The notes: a model not told the origin generated them from the sequence alone. 64,000 bases of DNA from Kangsaoukella pontilimi (GCF_009830125.1 NZ_WUPT01000002.1:1-64000), one strand, 5' to 3'. Shown: positions 1 to 10,389, counted from the stretch's first letter. Translations and numbers: made by a program.

Positions 1-183
<183 letters not shown>

Positions 184-212
184 CTATGGGATTGGCCGGG
201 GAAAATCAAGCG

Positions 213-845
213 TCAGTTCGCAACCGTTTCCGCCGCGGCGGTGTCGCTTTCCGACGCAGGAAGCGGGGGAGCTGGCGTGGCGATGGTGTAGGGCACGCGC
301 ACCTGACCGGGGCGCGGCGCGAACCATTCGGGGTTCTCGCGCAGCCATTGCTCGATCCGGCGGGCGACGTTCTCGGACAGATTTTCAAGCTGTTCCTCGG
401 GGCTGCGCACGTAGCCCGAGCCAAGGATCGGCACCGCGTTCCGGATGCCCTCGCCCGCGACGATGCGGAACGGCTCTTCGTTCAGTTTCTGCTGAGTGAA
501 GTTGTCGAAGACGGTCACATCCACGATCATCGTCGAGCGCGGCGCGTAGACGACCGGGATGCCCGGCTGCGCCAGAACGACACCGCCGACGACGATACCA
601 AGATGATAGAGCCCATCCCCATCATAGCGCCGGAGCCGTTTCGCCACCGCGTTCTGAACCGAGGCTTCAAGCTGAACCTCGGTGAAACTGCGCGAGAACG
701 GGCCGCGCGTCACGTTGTCGGCAATCGCGATATTGTGGCCCAGACGGAACTGACCCAGAGGCTCGGGGGGGAGCGTCAGGTCTTCTTCGGTGGCGCAGGC
801 TGCAAGCGTAAAGGCCGCCAGCCCGATCATCAGAAAACGCATCAT
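213..845 (-). CDS. Predicted lipoprotein of unknown function
   Basis: A 210-residue protein that starts with a lipoprotein signal (hydrophobic MMRFLMIGLAAFTLAAC, lipobox LAAC with Cys at residue 17), so it should be lipid-anchored in the cell envelope. The body has a conserved-looking central region (GIVVGGVVLAQPGIPVVY) and a Pro/Ala-rich tail. I do not recognise a family with a known function. It lies upstream of tuf on the same strand but is probably separated from it by the terminator at 141-163. The start could be either of the first two Met codons. Confidence 0.75.
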   Translation of the reverse strand: MMRFLMIGLAAFTLAACATEEDLTLPPEPLGQFRLGHNIAIADNVTRGPFSRSFTEVQLEASVQNAVAKRLRRYDGDGLYHLGIVVGGVVLAQPGIPVVYAPRSTMIVDVTVFDNFTQQKLNEEPFRIVAGEGIRNAVPILGSGYVRSPEEQLENLSENVARRIEQWLRENPEWFAPRPGQVRVPYTIATPAPPLPASESDTAAAETVAN

Positions 846-910
846 GTGCCTGCCCCTTTGGTTTGCACTTCGGACCGGGCCTAGTCGTCTCCGGGCAGAA
901 GCTCAATATG

Positions 911-2023
911 TCAGTCCCAAGGATAGTTGCAGATCGTCTGCAGGGCCAACCAGTCTTCATCCGACAGGGACGGCGTGGTCACGCTCATGTTTTCGCTGGC
1001 GGCCCGGGCCTTGTCGATGCGGTCGCCAAGGCTCGGGTGCGACATGAAATGCGCCGCGATCCCCTCGGCATCGCCATACATATCGCGGATCACCTCGAAA
1101 AGATCGCCAAGCGCCGCAGGCGATATCTCGGCGTCGCGCAGCATGGAGATGCCCAGATCGTCGGCGGCCGCCTCTGCCTCGCGCGTGTAATCGGCCTGGA
1201 TCAGCTGCTCGACAAGAAAAAGAACGGCGGCACCGCCCGCGAAATCTCCGAAGACAAGCCCGAGCACACCGAGCGACCCCGCCGAACGCAGCGCGATCCG
1301 CGTCGGGTCACGCGCGGCCACATGGCCGATTTCATGGGCGAGGACGGCGGCGATCTGATCGGGGTCGGTCGCGGTTTCCAGCATCCCCCGGAAGAACACG
1401 ACCTGCCCGCCCGGCAGCGCGAAGGCGTTGACCATGTCGTGGTCGAGCACCGTCACCGTGACATCATGGGGCAACGCCGGACCTGTCGCCATGAGCCGGT
1501 CAAGCATGGTCTGCATTGCATCGAGCCCCTCGGGGTTCTGGCAGATCGGCACGAAGTTCGAGAAATCGTCTGCCAGTGCCGTCTGGATCTGACCAAGTGT
1601 GGCCTCGCCCAGCGCGCGCTCGCCTTCGGCGGGAAGTATACGCGCCAACTGATCCGCCATGATGGGAACAAGCACCAGCACGATGAGCGCGACCGACGCG
1701 ACCGCACCGACGGCCCAGCCCAGAACGGCGCGGAGCCCGCGCACCGGCATTCCCTTCCTCAGGCTTTTCGCCCCGCTCCGAACCGCCCCGATCGCCGCCT
1801 TGTCGGTCAGGATCAACCGGGACATGGGTGCGTCTTCCAACGTCAGGACCAAATTGGTCCTGACGGCCTGATCCCCGATCTCGCGAAGCGCCGCCATAGG
1901 CCAGAGGCGTTCACCCTGCTCGGGAATGTCGAGGACAATGCCGCCCGTCTCGACGCGGTATCCGACGCGCCTGACGCTGGCCTGTTTGCCATCGAAGAAA
2001 TCCGCGAAGCCCTGGGCGCTCAT
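911..2023 (-). CDS. M48 family metalloprotease, membrane-anchored
   Basis: 370 residues. The zinc motif HEIGH (H230, E231, H234) followed by a downstream EAEAAAD segment near 282-288 marks an M48 (Ste24/HtpX/BepA-like) metallopeptidase. One strong membrane segment at about residues 98-124 separates an N-terminal domain of about 90 residues from the protease domain. It probably acts in envelope protein quality control. Its ATG overlaps the stop of the DUF898 gene by four bases (ATGA), so it is the last gene of a parC-DUF898-M48 operon. Confidence 0.88.
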   Translation of the reverse strand: MSAQGFADFFDGKQASVRRVGYRVETGGIVLDIPEQGERLWPMAALREIGDQAVRTNLVLTLEDAPMSRLILTDKAAIGAVRSGAKSLRKGMPVRGLRAVLGWAVGAVASVALIVLVLVPIMADQLARILPAEGERALGEATLGQIQTALADDFSNFVPICQNPEGLDAMQTMLDRLMATGPALPHDVTVTVLDHDMVNAFALPGGQVVFFRGMLETATDPDQIAAVLAHEIGHVAARDPTRIALRSAGSLGVLGLVFGDFAGGAAVLFLVEQLIQADYTREAEAAADDLGISMLRDAEISPAALGDLFEVIRDMYGDAEGIAAHFMSHPSLGDRIDKARAASENMSVTTPSLSDEDWLALQTICNYPWD

Positions 2024-3234
2024 ATCGCGGCCCCCAAATCGAGCGCTTCGGCAAAGCCTTCGGCCTCGTGATGCTCGTCGCGGGCGCGCTGGCGGATATC
2101 GTGCAAGCCCTCGCTGCCCACGATCTCCAGCGTTTCAGCGTAATGCCGCCAGAGCGGCAGGGTCACGAAGATATGCTGAAACGCTCCCCATATGATGAAG
2201 ATCAGGAAGTAGACCGCGAAGCCGAGCAGCTGAAGCGGCAAACCCGGCGCGGTCAGGTTGTCGAGGTCGTCGAGCGAGAACTCGGCCCCGACGGCAAGAA
2301 ACAAAAGGCCGAAATAGGCGACCAGCAGGACGATTGCCAAAAGCGACGTCAAAAGCCAGGTGGCTGTGAAGCCAAGCATGTAGATGCCAATGACGCGAGG
2401 TGTTCTGGCGCGGGATTCGAAGCGGATCGGTCCGGCGGACTTCGTGGCGGTCAGCACCCGGAACGAGCGGACCGAGTACCAGGCGAACGCGATGGCGAGG
2501 AACGGCAGAGAAATCACAAGACCGCCGAGAAGCGCCTCCAGACTGTCTTCGGTCGAGAAGGTGCCCTCCGGGGTGAGGACATAACCCCAGACGACAAAAC
2601 CAACGACCAGCGCAAGAACGATCCAGAACGGGATCATCCCCTTGATCAGCCCGGTCCAGCGCCCTCCCTGCTCAAGCTGCCGGTCCCCGAACCATGTCCG
2701 GTCAATCCGGTACTTTTCCAGCCGGTGGGTCATCAGTGGCCATAGAAGCGTGCCGGAGAGGATGGTCAGACCCCAATACAGCATCGCCCGCCACGCGTAG
2801 CCCCACGCGCCCGGATCGACACCGAAGCGGATGCCGCGCCAGCGTGTCCGGGCCAGCACATAGCGCCGGGCGCGGTAGCGGGCGTAGAACCAGAGTGGGA
2901 TGACGCCGACGAAAGAGGCGACATAGGCCGCGTAGTTCCCGTCGAATAGCGAGAAGCTGACGAACATCAGCAGCAGGTTCACGATGCCGATGTAGAAGGC
3001 GAGGATCACGACGGCGATCAGGAAACCGAGCAGCTTCTCGATGCCCTGCCCGACATATTCCATCGGGTGCCCACCGGGCCGGATCGACGACCAGTAGAAG
3101 CGGCGAAGGCGCGTCTTCATCCAGAACCGGTAGAGACCCACGGTCAGGACCGTCAGCAGGCCCGTCCTGATGGAGAGTTTGAAAAGCGGCCAGCGGCGGC
3201 CGGCGAAATCGGTCGAAAGCGTCGGGGCCGCCAC
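2020..3234 (-). CDS. YjgN/DUF898 family polytopic membrane protein
   Basis: A highly hydrophobic protein with several transmembrane helices arranged in two similar halves, each with an Arg-rich WRGIRF-like or RTPRVIG-like segment, matching the DUF898 (YjgN) family of inner-membrane proteins without a settled function. I place the start at the GTG at 3234, five bases after the parC stop, giving 404 residues; an ATG at 3324 inside parC would add 30 residues that look like parC in another frame. It is coupled to parC upstream and overlaps the M48 protease downstream. Pairing of a YjgN protein with an M48 protease suggests they work together in the envelope, which is inference. Confidence 0.82.
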   Translation of the reverse strand: MAAPTLSTDFAGRRWPLFKLSIRTGLLTVLTVGLYRFWMKTRLRRFYWSSIRPGGHPMEYVGQGIEKLLGFLIAVVILAFYIGIVNLLLMFVSFSLFDGNYAAYVASFVGVIPLWFYARYRARRYVLARTRWRGIRFGVDPGAWGYAWRAMLYWGLTILSGTLLWPLMTHRLEKYRIDRTWFGDRQLEQGGRWTGLIKGMIPFWIVLALVVGFVVWGYVLTPEGTFSTEDSLEALLGGLVISLPFLAIAFAWYSVRSFRVLTATKSAGPIRFESRARTPRVIGIYMLGFTATWLLTSLLAIVLLVAYFGLLFLAVGAEFSLDDLDNLTAPGLPLQLLGFAVYFLIFIIWGAFQHIFVTLPLWRHYAETLEIVGSEGLHDIRQRARDEHHEAEGFAEALDLGAAI

Positions 3235-3238
3235 GTTA

Positions 3239-5557
3239 TCAGGTGAACCTGTTCGTCTGCGGGAAGCCCCTCGGGGCCATGCGTCCGGCGGATGCGCGGG
3301 CACCCTGCCACTCGGCAAGGTCATCGGCCGTCACGGTGCGGGTACGTCCGGCCGGATCCAGCCAGGAGAGCCCCTCTTCCAGCGTGAAGGTGCGCGCGTC
3401 AGACAGGCCGCCATCCTTGTATTTCTGAAGCCGAACGCCCTTGCCGCGCCCCATCTCGGGCAGGTCGGCCACCGGGAGGACCAGCATCTTGCGGTTCTCG
3501 CCCACGGCGGCGACGTGATCGCCATCGACCGGCTTGCAGACCACAGCGCGGGTGTCGTCCCTGACGTTCAGCACCTGTTTCCCGGCGCGGGTCTGGGCCA
3601 CGACGTCATCCTCAGGCACCACAAAGCCATCGCCAGCGGAAGACGCGACCAGAAGTTTCCGGCCCGGCACATGTGTGAAAAGGTCCACGATCTGCGCCTC
3701 GTTCGGCAGGTCGACCATCAGTCGCAGCGGCTCGCCCATGCCACGGCCACCGGGCAGGTTGGACGCCGAGAGCGTATAGAATCGCCCGTTCGAGCCGAAG
3801 ACAAGCAGGCGGTCGGTCGTCTCGGCATGGAAGATGAATCGCGGGCCGTCGCCGTCCTTGAATTTCAACTCGCGGGTCAGGTCGATATGGCCGGTCATGG
3901 CGCGGATCCAGCCCATCTCCGAGCAGACGACCGTGATCGGCTCGCGGTCGATCATGGCCTCGAGTGGCACGTCGGCCACCTCGACCGCTTCGGAAAAAGT
4001 GGTGCGGCGCGCGCCACCCTCGGACGACTTGCCGAAGGTCTTCTTCACTTCGCGAAGCTGGTCCACGATCCTGGACCACTGCTGACCTTCGTCCGCCAGC
4101 AAATCCTCGAGCGTCTCGCGTTCCTGCAGAAGCTCGTCATACTCGCGACGAAGCTCCATCTCTTCGAGACGGCGGAGCGAGCGAAGGCGCATATTCAGGA
4201 TCGCGTCGACCTGCACCTCGCTGAGCTCGCCCTCGCCCGGCGGAGGCGAAACGTAGTCGGCCTCGTCCATCGCGCGCTTGTGAGGCTTCGACCAATCCTC
4301 GCGCATGAGCGCGGCCTTGGGCTCGTCGTCATAGCGGATGATGTCGATGACCCGGTCAAGGTTCAGGAAGGCGGTGATAAACCCTTCCAACACCTCCAGC
4401 CGGTGGTCGATCTTGGCCAGCCGGTGTTCGGACCGGCGGCGGAGCACGTCGCGGCGGTGATCGAGGAAGGCGCGAAGCACCTCCTTGAGCGAACAGACCT
4501 TGGGCGTCACGCCGTCGATCAGCACGTTCATGTTCAGGCTGAACCGGCTTTCCAGATCGGAGTTCCGGTAGAGCATGTTCATCAGGACGTCCGGGTCCAC
4601 GTTCCGCGACTTGGGTTCCAGCACAATGCGGATATCCTCGGCGGACTCATCCCGCACATCGGCAAGGATCGGCACCTTCTTGGTCTGGATCGTCTCGGCG
4701 ATTTTTTCGATGAGGCGGCTTTTCTGCACCTGATAGGGGATCTCGGTGACGACGATCTGCCACTGGCCGCGGCCCAGATCCTCGACCTCCCACTTGGCGC
4801 GGACACGGAACCCGCCCCGGCCGGTGCGATAGGCCTCGAAGATGGCCTCCTGTGGCTCCACGATGACGCCGCCCGTGGGAAAGTCGGGGCCGCGCACCAT
4901 CTCGATCAGAGTATCGTCGCGGACCAGTTCGCTGTTCTTGGCCTTGGCCAGATGGATCGCGGCGTCGCAGAGTTCGTCGATATTGTGGGGCGGAATGTTG
5001 GTCGCCATGCCGACGGCGATACCGGACGATCCGTTCGCCAGCAGGTTGGGAACCGCGGCGGGCAGCACCACCGGCTCTTCAAGTGTGCCGTCATAGTTCG
5101 GTCGGAAGTCGACCGCGTTCTCGTCCAGCCCATCGAGAAGCGCCTCGGCCATCGCCGTCATCCGCGCCTCGGTATAGCGCTCGGCAGCAGGGTTATCACC
5201 GTCGATATTGCCGAAGTTCCCCTGACCGTCGACCAGCGGGTAGCGGACGTTGAAATCCTGCGCCAGACGCGCCATCGCGTCGTAGATCGCCTGGTTCCCG
5301 TGGGGGTGGTAGTTGCCCATCACGTCGCCCGAGATCTTGGCCGATTTCCTGAAGCCCCCGGAGGAGGACAGGCGCAACTCGCGCATGGCGAAAAGGATTC
5401 GCCGGTGAACCGGTTTCAGACCGTCCCGCGCGTCGGGCAGGGCCCGATGCATGATCGTTGACAAAGCATAGGTCAGATACCGGTCGCCGATCGCGCGGCG
5501 AAGCGGTTCAGCAAGGTTTCTGGGGTCGATCTTGGGGTCGTCGCTCGCCTCGGTCAT
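3239..5557 (-). CDS. parC: DNA topoisomerase IV subunit A
   Basis: 772 residues with the type IIA topoisomerase A-subunit layout: winged-helix region, catalytic tyrosine Y128 in [10 protein letters not shown], tower and coiled-coil domain, and a C-terminal beta-pinwheel. ParC with ParE decatenates daughter chromosomes. The length and absence of a clear GyrA box favour ParC over GyrA. In the quinolone-resistance region the sequence is [11 protein letters not shown] (83-93), so the position matching E. coli ParC S80 is Gln and D79 is Asn, both uncommon. The gene heads an operon with the DUF898 and M48 genes and is divergent from the SH3 protein at 5702. Confidence 0.95.
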   Translation of the reverse strand: MTEASDDPKIDPRNLAEPLRRAIGDRYLTYALSTIMHRALPDARDGLKPVHRRILFAMRELRLSSSGGFRKSAKISGDVMGNYHPHGNQAIYDAMARLAQDFNVRYPLVDGQGNFGNIDGDNPAAERYTEARMTAMAEALLDGLDENAVDFRPNYDGTLEEPVVLPAAVPNLLANGSSGIAVGMATNIPPHNIDELCDAAIHLAKAKNSELVRDDTLIEMVRGPDFPTGGVIVEPQEAIFEAYRTGRGGFRVRAKWEVEDLGRGQWQIVVTEIPYQVQKSRLIEKIAETIQTKKVPILADVRDESAEDIRIVLEPKSRNVDPDVLMNMLYRNSDLESRFSLNMNVLIDGVTPKVCSLKEVLRAFLDHRRDVLRRRSEHRLAKIDHRLEVLEGFITAFLNLDRVIDIIRYDDEPKAALMREDWSKPHKRAMDEADYVSPPPGEGELSEVQVDAILNMRLRSLRRLEEMELRREYDELLQERETLEDLLADEGQQWSRIVDQLREVKKTFGKSSEGGARRTTFSEAVEVADVPLEAMIDREPITVVCSEMGWIRAMTGHIDLTRELKFKDGDGPRFIFHAETTDRLLVFGSNGRFYTLSASNLPGGRGMGEPLRLMVDLPNEAQIVDLFTHVPGRKLLVASSAGDGFVVPEDDVVAQTRAGKQVLNVRDDTRAVVCKPVDGDHVAAVGENRKMLVLPVADLPEMGRGKGVRLQKYKDGGLSDARTFTLEEGLSWLDPAGRTRTVTADDLAEWQGARASAGRMAPRGFPQTNRFT

Positions 5558-5701
5558 AGATGATGTGTAGCCGCGTCATCTTGCCGGGTAAAGCTGTCCG
5601 TTCATCGCGACGTCGCGTCTCACCGGCTCGATTTTCGGCGGGATTGTGCTATTCATTCTGTTTGCTGCCCGGCCACTCAGGCCAGATTCCTTGGGGGGAA
5701 T

Positions 5702-6238
5702 ATGACTCGCTTTCTGCTCAGCGCGGCGACGCTCGCCGCACTCTATGGCATTCTGACCGTCTACGGCGCCGAAGAGCGTCGGCCCGAGACGACGCGTGCG
5801 GCAGGCGATGCTCTTGCCTTCAGCTTCGACCCCGGGAACTGGTTCCAGACCGATGAGGTCATCGCAACAGCCAAGCTGCCCGAACCTGCCCTGAGTGAGG
5901 CGGAAGCCCTTCGTGTGGCGCTGGCCGCAGGACGAGCCCATCGCGACGGTCGCGAGGCGCGCCCGATGCAGGGAACGCTGATCGCCGCGGTCGAGGCCGA
6001 GCCCGACCCTGACGCGCCTGCAGACCAGCTGGCTATTGAGATGTGGTATGTCACCGGCACCGCGGTCAATGTCCGCTCCGGACCGGGCACCGGCAATCCG
6101 GTCGTCGCACAGGTCAGCGCCGGCGACGCTGCCGAAGTTCTGGATCAGTCCGGTGGCTGGATGCGCATCCGGCCCGAGGGCGCCGACGTCGAAGGCTGGA
6201 TTTCGGGCCGATTCCTAGACCGAAACCAGCCCGGCTGA
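5702..6238 (+). CDS. SH3b-domain protein, exported or membrane-anchored
   Basis: 178 residues: an N-terminal hydrophobic segment (LLSAATLAALYGILTVYG, signal peptide or anchor), a variable middle, and a C-terminal bacterial SH3 (SH3_3) domain from about residue 113 with the typical TAVNVRSGPGTGNPVVAQV and GWISGRFL motifs. Such domains usually bind cell-wall peptides. A GGGGGG tract sits just before the ATG as the ribosome-binding site. It is divergent from parC and 63 bases upstream of the SDR gene. Confidence 0.85.
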   Translation: MTRFLLSAATLAALYGILTVYGAEERRPETTRAAGDALAFSFDPGNWFQTDEVIATAKLPEPALSEAEALRVALAAGRAHRDGREARPMQGTLIAAVEAEPDPDAPADQLAIEMWYVTGTAVNVRSGPGTGNPVVAQVSAGDAAEVLDQSGGWMRIRPEGADVEGWISGRFLDRNQPG

Positions 6239-6301
6239 TCCCCGGTTGATCCGGCCCGGCGCGCGGCCTATTTCCGCGTCAGGCAAAAAGGGCAGGACAA
6301 T

Positions 6302-7135
6302 ATGGGAAAACCCACCATCCTGATTACCGGGTGCTCGTCAGGCATCGGGTATGACGCGGCGCATGGTCTCGCGCGCTCCGGCTGGCGTGTCTTTGCGACC
6401 TGCCGCAAGGAGACCGACGCGGAACGTCTCAGGTCCGAGGGCCTGGAAAGTTGGCGCCTCGATTACGAAGACGAGGACAGCATCGCGGCCGGTCTCGACG
6501 AGGCGCTGTCGCGCACGGGCGGCACGCTGGACGCGCTTTTCAACAACGGCGCCTATGCGATCCCCGGTCTGGTCGAAGATATGCCCACCGGTGCGCTCCG
6601 TGCGATTTTCGAGACGAACGTTTTCGGCCAGCACGAGCTTGCGCGCCGTGTCCTTCCGGTCATGCGGGCGCAGGGGCATGGCCGGATTCTGTTCAACTCC
6701 AGCATTCTCGGCTTTACCGCGCTTCCGTGGCGCGGTGCGTACAACTCGACCAAATACGCGCTGGAAGGCTATTGCGACACACTGCGGCGCGAGATGCGGG
6801 GCACCGGCATTCACGTGATCCTCATCCAGCCGGGTCCGATCACCGCACTGATCCGGCAGAACTCGATCCCCCATTTCGAGAAGTGGTTCGTCCCGGCCGC
6901 ATCGGCGCGTGCTGACGAATACGAGACAAAGCTGAAACCCCGGCTCTACAAACTGGGGAACGAGCGCGATCCCTTCGAACTTCCGGCATCGGCGGTGACC
7001 CGGGCCGTAAAGCGCGCCCTGACGGCAAAGAACCCCCGCGCCCGGTACCGGATCACGCTTCCGACCAAGATCGCGGCGATCGGCAAGCGTCTGCTGCCCA
7101 CACGCCTGCAGGACCGCATCCTCGCAAGGCTCTGA
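6302..7135 (+). CDS. Short-chain dehydrogenase/reductase (SDR)
   Basis: 277 residues of the classical SDR fold: cofactor motif TGCSSGIG at 9-16, NNGAYA near 81-86, catalytic Ser in NSS and the YNSTK active-site Tyr/Lys motif near 147-151. Segments after the active site (QPGPITALIRQNS) are typical. The oxidoreductase is presumably NAD(P)-dependent; the substrate cannot be told from the sequence. It follows the SH3-domain gene on the same strand with a 63-base gap and may have its own start signal. Confidence 0.88.
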   Translation: MGKPTILITGCSSGIGYDAAHGLARSGWRVFATCRKETDAERLRSEGLESWRLDYEDEDSIAAGLDEALSRTGGTLDALFNNGAYAIPGLVEDMPTGALRAIFETNVFGQHELARRVLPVMRAQGHGRILFNSSILGFTALPWRGAYNSTKYALEGYCDTLRREMRGTGIHVILIQPGPITALIRQNSIPHFEKWFVPAASARADEYETKLKPRLYKLGNERDPFELPASAVTRAVKRALTAKNPRARYRITLPTKIAAIGKRLLPTRLQDRILARL

Positions 7136-7206
7136 CCCGGGTGGGACAGAACGCCCCCTTCGCCTCGGACCGCAAACGGTCTAGGTCACGCTGACAAGGA
7201 GACAGC

Positions 7207-7410
7207 ATGCTTCAGGACCCGCTTTTCATCATCGTCGGCATTGCCTGCCTGATCGTTCTCGGCATCCTGCTGACGGGGGTCGGCGGCTTCGCGAAGGGCG
7301 GCGATTTCAACAAGAAACACGCCAACAAAATCATGCGCTGGCGCATTTACGCCCAGGCTATAGCCATCGTGCTGATCCTGATCTTCGTACTCGTGCGCCG
7401 GGGGGGCTGA
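7207..7410 (+). CDS. Twin transmembrane HIG1-domain protein
   Basis: 67 residues with two hydrophobic helices (about 6-27 and 47-63) joined by a short basic loop (GGDFNKKHANKIMRWRIYAQ), the pattern of bacterial HIG1 (hypoxia-induced gene 1) proteins. Related proteins associate with respiratory complexes; the role here is inferred from family only. A strong AAGGAG site lies at 7197-7202. The stop TGA is one base before the adenosyltransferase ATG, so the two genes are translationally linked. Confidence 0.85.
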   Translation: MLQDPLFIIVGIACLIVLGILLTGVGGFAKGGDFNKKHANKIMRWRIYAQAIAIVLILIFVLVRRGG

Positions 7411-7411
7411 A

Positions 7412-7984
7412 ATGATCGTACTGAACAAGATCTATACAAAAACCGGAGATGCAGGGGAAACCGCGCTCGGCAACGGCGCCCGCGTGGCCAAGCATTCGGT
7501 CCGCGTTTCGGCCTATGGTACGGTCGATGAGCTCAACGCCACGGTCGGTATGGCGCGCCTTGTCGCGGACGAAGTGACCGATGCCGCGCTGGCCCGTATT
7601 CAGAACGACCTTTTCGACCTTGGCGCAGACCTCTGCCGCCCTGACATGGAGAAGGACGACGAGGCCGGCTACCCGGTTCTGCGCATGGTGCCCGAGCAGA
7701 CCGCACGTCTGGAAACGGAGATCGACGAGATGATCTCGCGCCTCGAACCGCTGCGCTCATTCATCCTGCCTGCCGGATCGCCGCTTTCGACCCAGCTTCA
7801 TCTCTGCCGGACCGTCGCGCGCCGGGCCGAGCGCTACACCGTCGAGCTCGCGACGATGGAATCTGTCAATGAAGCAGCGGTCAAATACCTCAACCGCCTG
7901 TCGGACTGGTTCTTCTGCGCGGCCCGGATCGCCAATGACGAAGGCCGCGCCGACGTGCTCTGGAAGCCGGGCGCAAATCGCTGA
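7412..7984 (+). CDS. Cob(I)yrinic acid a,c-diamide adenosyltransferase, PduO type
   Basis: 190 residues beginning KIYTKTGDAGETALGNG, the signature N-terminal ATP-binding segment of PduO-type corrinoid adenosyltransferases, with the second signature RTVARRAERYTVEL near 130-145. It transfers the adenosyl group of ATP to cob(I)alamin to make the coenzyme used by B12-dependent mutases and reductases. It overlaps the end of the HIG1-like gene region (TGA-A-ATG). There is no room upstream for a cobalamin riboswitch. Confidence 0.93.
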   Translation: MIVLNKIYTKTGDAGETALGNGARVAKHSVRVSAYGTVDELNATVGMARLVADEVTDAALARIQNDLFDLGADLCRPDMEKDDEAGYPVLRMVPEQTARLETEIDEMISRLEPLRSFILPAGSPLSTQLHLCRTVARRAERYTVELATMESVNEAAVKYLNRLSDWFFCAARIANDEGRADVLWKPGANR

Positions 7985-7994
7985 CTTCGTGCGG

Positions 7995-8050
7995 TCGTGG
8001 CGAGGGGCAGCGCCCCTCGCGCTCCCCGGAGTATTTCCCAACAGAAGAAG
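7995..8050 (+). repeat. Recurrent 3' element, copy 1 (downstream of adenosyltransferase)
   Basis: A perfect GC hairpin (cgaggggc/gcccctcg, 8001-8019) is followed by a tract at 8022-8050 reading CCCCGGAGTATTTCC then AACAGAAGAAG. The same order, hairpin then tract, recurs at four other gene ends in this window. It lacks a T-run but may serve as a transcript end or 3' stabiliser. Confidence 0.75.
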
Positions 8051-8071
8051 CGAAAATTTGACTCAAATTGT

Positions 8072-8140
8072 CTTCGCCTGTTCGGAAATATCCCGGGGGA
8101 GCTGCCCGCAGGGCAGCGGGGGCAGCGCCCCCTCAACCGC
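8072..8140 (-). repeat. Recurrent 3' element, copy 2 (downstream of VOC gene)
   Basis: Inverted relative to copy 1: read on the minus strand, hairpins (gggggcgctgccccc, gctgccctgcgggcagc) precede the tract CCGGGATATTTCCGAACAGG. Copies 1 and 2 sit back to back in the gap between two convergent genes, so each gene has its own copy. Confidence 0.75.
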
Positions 8141-8158
8141 TCGCAACGGAGCATGCGC

Positions 8159-8527
8159 TCAGGATGACGCGGGAGGCTCCCACAGCTCGATCGCATTACC
8201 TTCGGGGTCCTTCAGATGCGCGAAGCGGCCAATTCCGTCGAGTGTCGTCTCGTTGAAGGTTTCGATGCCGGCGGCGTGCAGCTGGTTCAGCATCGCGTCC
8301 ATATTCGCCACGCGGAAGTTGATCATCGTCTGCTGCCCCGCCGGAAAGTAATCCGTATCCGCGGCGAAGGGCGCGAAAACAGTCACGCCGCCCTCGCCGA
8401 CCCAGGGCGGCGTTTCCATGTCCGTTGGCGCGGGGCTGACACCCAGATGAGTGTCGTACCACGCCGATAGCGAGGCCGGATCTTTCGCCCGGAAGAACAC
8501 GCCGCCAATACCCGTGACCTTTTCCAA
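8159..8527 (-). CDS. VOC-superfamily (glyoxalase/bleomycin-resistance fold) protein
   Basis: 122 residues with the VOC pattern: [20 protein letters not shown] at the start, a beta-strand rich middle, and [12 protein letters not shown] at the end, where the terminal Glu is the usual metal ligand. It is a small soluble enzyme or binding protein; the substrate is unknown. It is divergent from etfB and convergent with the adenosyltransferase gene. Confidence 0.85.
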   Translation of the reverse strand: MEKVTGIGGVFFRAKDPASLSAWYDTHLGVSPAPTDMETPPWVGEGGVTVFAPFAADTDYFPAGQQTMINFRVANMDAMLNQLHAAGIETFNETTLDGIGRFAHLKDPEGNAIELWEPPASS

Positions 8528-8675
8528 TTCGTCCTCCTCAAAACGCGAGATTCAAAAAAACGCGGCGTCGCAAGACCGAAACGCGTCGATTTTATACTGT
8601 CACCTCCCAAGCTGCTTCGCTACACCCGCAGCGGAAGGGCGGGTTTTCCGCCATGGAACAGGGAGTTTTGTACCC

Positions 8676-9434
8676 ATGAAGGTCCTCGTACCTGTCAAAC
8701 GTGTGATCGACTATAACGTGAAGGTCCGCGTGAAGGCGGACGGATCGGGCGTCGATCTGGCCAATGTGAAGATGTCGATGAACCCCTTCGACGAGATCGC
8801 CGTGGAAGAGGCGATCCGGCTGAAGGAAAAGGGTGTCGCGGAAGAGGTGATCGCCGTGTCGATCGGCGTCAAGCAGGCGCAGGAAACGCTCCGCACCGCG
8901 CTCGCCATGGGCGCCGACCGCGCCATCCTGATCGTCGCTACCGATGACGTGCACACCGATATCGAGCCTCTGGCCGTCGCCAAGCTTCTGAAAGCGGTCA
9001 TCGACGAAGAGCAGCCGGGCCTCGTGCTCTGCGGCAAGCAGGCGATCGACAACGACATGAACGCCACCGGCCAGATGCTGGCGGCGCTGACCGGCTGGGC
9101 GCAGGCGACTTTCGCCTCGAAGGTCGAAATCGACGGCGATCATGCCAGCGTCACCCGCGAAGTCGACGGCGGCCTTCAGACCATCAAGGTCAAGATGCCT
9201 GCCATCGTGTCGGTCGACCTGCGCCTAAACGAGCCGCGTTATGCGTCGCTGCCGAACATCATGAAGGCCAAGAAGAAGCCGCTCGATGAGAAGACGCCGG
9301 ACGATTACGGCGTCGATGTCGCGCCGCGCCTCGAGATCGTGAAGACGACCGAGCCGGAAGAGCGCAAGGCGGGTGAAATGGTGGGCTCGGTCGACGAGCT
9401 TGTGGCGAAACTCAAGGAAGCGGGGGCCGTGTGA
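8676..9434 (+). CDS. etfB: Electron transfer flavoprotein, beta subunit
   Basis: 252 residues starting [20 protein letters not shown]; an in-frame extension upstream runs through noncoding sequence and is rejected because AGGGAG lies at 8659-8664 before this ATG. The conserved signature near 155-180 ([36 protein letters not shown] in part) is typical. With EtfA it accepts electrons from acyl-CoA and related dehydrogenases and passes them to ETF:quinone oxidoreductase. Its stop overlaps the EtfA start. Confidence 0.97.
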   Translation: MKVLVPVKRVIDYNVKVRVKADGSGVDLANVKMSMNPFDEIAVEEAIRLKEKGVAEEVIAVSIGVKQAQETLRTALAMGADRAILIVATDDVHTDIEPLAVAKLLKAVIDEEQPGLVLCGKQAIDNDMNATGQMLAALTGWAQATFASKVEIDGDHASVTREVDGGLQTIKVKMPAIVSVDLRLNEPRYASLPNIMKAKKKPLDEKTPDDYGVDVAPRLEIVKTTEPEERKAGEMVGSVDELVAKLKEAGAV

Positions 9435-10366
9435 TGAGCGTTCTTCTTCTTGCAGAAGTGACGAGTGGCGAGCTCAACATGGACGCGACCGCCAAGGCGG
9501 TGACCGCGGCCAAGGCGCTCGGCGATGTGACGGTGCTTTGCGCAGGGGCCTCGGCGGCTGCTGCGGGCGACGCTGCGTCGAAGATCGATGGGGTGTCCAA
9601 GGTTCTGGTGGCCGAGGACGCCTCGCTCGGGCACCGGCTGGCCGAACCGACGGCGGCGCTGATCGTGTCGCTGGCGGGTGACTACAGCCACATTCTGGCC
9701 CCGGCGACGACCGACGCCAAGAACATCCTGCCCCGCGTCGCGGCGCTTCTGGATGTGATGGTGATCTCGGATGTCTCTGGTGTGGTCGATGCGGACACGT
9801 TCGAACGCCCGATTTATGCCGGCAACGCGATTCAGACCGTCAAATCTTTGGACGCCAAGAAGGTCGTGTCGATCCGCACCTCGACCTTCGACGCCGCCGG
9901 CGAGGGTGGCTCGGCCCCGGTCGAGACGATCGGCGCCGCTGAGAACCCGGGCCTCTCGGAATGGGTCGAGGACAAGGTTGCCGAGAGCGACCGTCCGGAC
10001 CTGACCAGCGCAGGCATCGTCGTCTCTGGCGGTCGTGGCGTCGGCTCGGAAGAGGACTTCGCTCTGATCGAAAAGCTGGCCGACAAGCTGGGTGCCGCCG
10101 TCGGTGCGTCGCGCGCGGCGGTCGATTCGGGTTATGCGCCGAATGACTGGCAGGTGGGGCAGACCGGCAAGGTCGTGGCACCCGACCTCTATGTCGCGGT
10201 GGGCATCTCGGGCGCGATCCAGCACCTGGCTGGCATGAAGGACTCGAAGATCATCGTGGCGATCAACAAGGACGAAGAGGCGCCGATCTTTCAGGTCGCC
10301 GATTACGGTCTTGTGGCCGACCTGTTCACGGCCGTGCCGGAACTGATCGAGAAACTCGACGGCTGA
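9434..10366 (+). CDS. etfA: Electron transfer flavoprotein, alpha subunit
   Basis: 310 residues with an N-terminal domain and a C-terminal FAD-binding domain ([14 protein letters not shown], and [26 protein letters not shown]), the ETF alpha signature. I use the ATG at 9434, whose A is the last base of the etfB stop; a GTG one codon earlier also exists. A clear terminator at 10390-10419 ends the etfBA unit. Confidence 0.97.
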   Translation: MSVLLLAEVTSGELNMDATAKAVTAAKALGDVTVLCAGASAAAAGDAASKIDGVSKVLVAEDASLGHRLAEPTAALIVSLAGDYSHILAPATTDAKNILPRVAALLDVMVISDVSGVVDADTFERPIYAGNAIQTVKSLDAKKVVSIRTSTFDAAGEGGSAPVETIGAAENPGLSEWVEDKVAESDRPDLTSAGIVVSGGRGVGSEEDFALIEKLADKLGAAVGASRAAVDSGYAPNDWQVGQTGKVVAPDLYVAVGISGAIQHLAGMKDSKIIVAINKDEEAPIFQVADYGLVADLFTAVPELIEKLDG

Positions 10367-10389
10367 CCGGCCTGACCAAACCGCGAAAG

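Noticed and set aside
3170-5461. A 763-codon open frame on the plus strand opposite parC
   Set aside because: It is the antisense shadow of parC in GC-rich DNA; its translation is low-complexity and has no family features, while the parC frame is unmistakable.
7136-7411. Possible cobalamin riboswitch before the adenosyltransferase gene
   Set aside because: The upstream space is filled by the HIG1-like gene ending one base before the ATG, and no B12 box was seen.
8593-8598. TATACT as a -10 element for etfB
   Set aside because: No acceptable -35 hexamer at the right distance; not strong enough to call.
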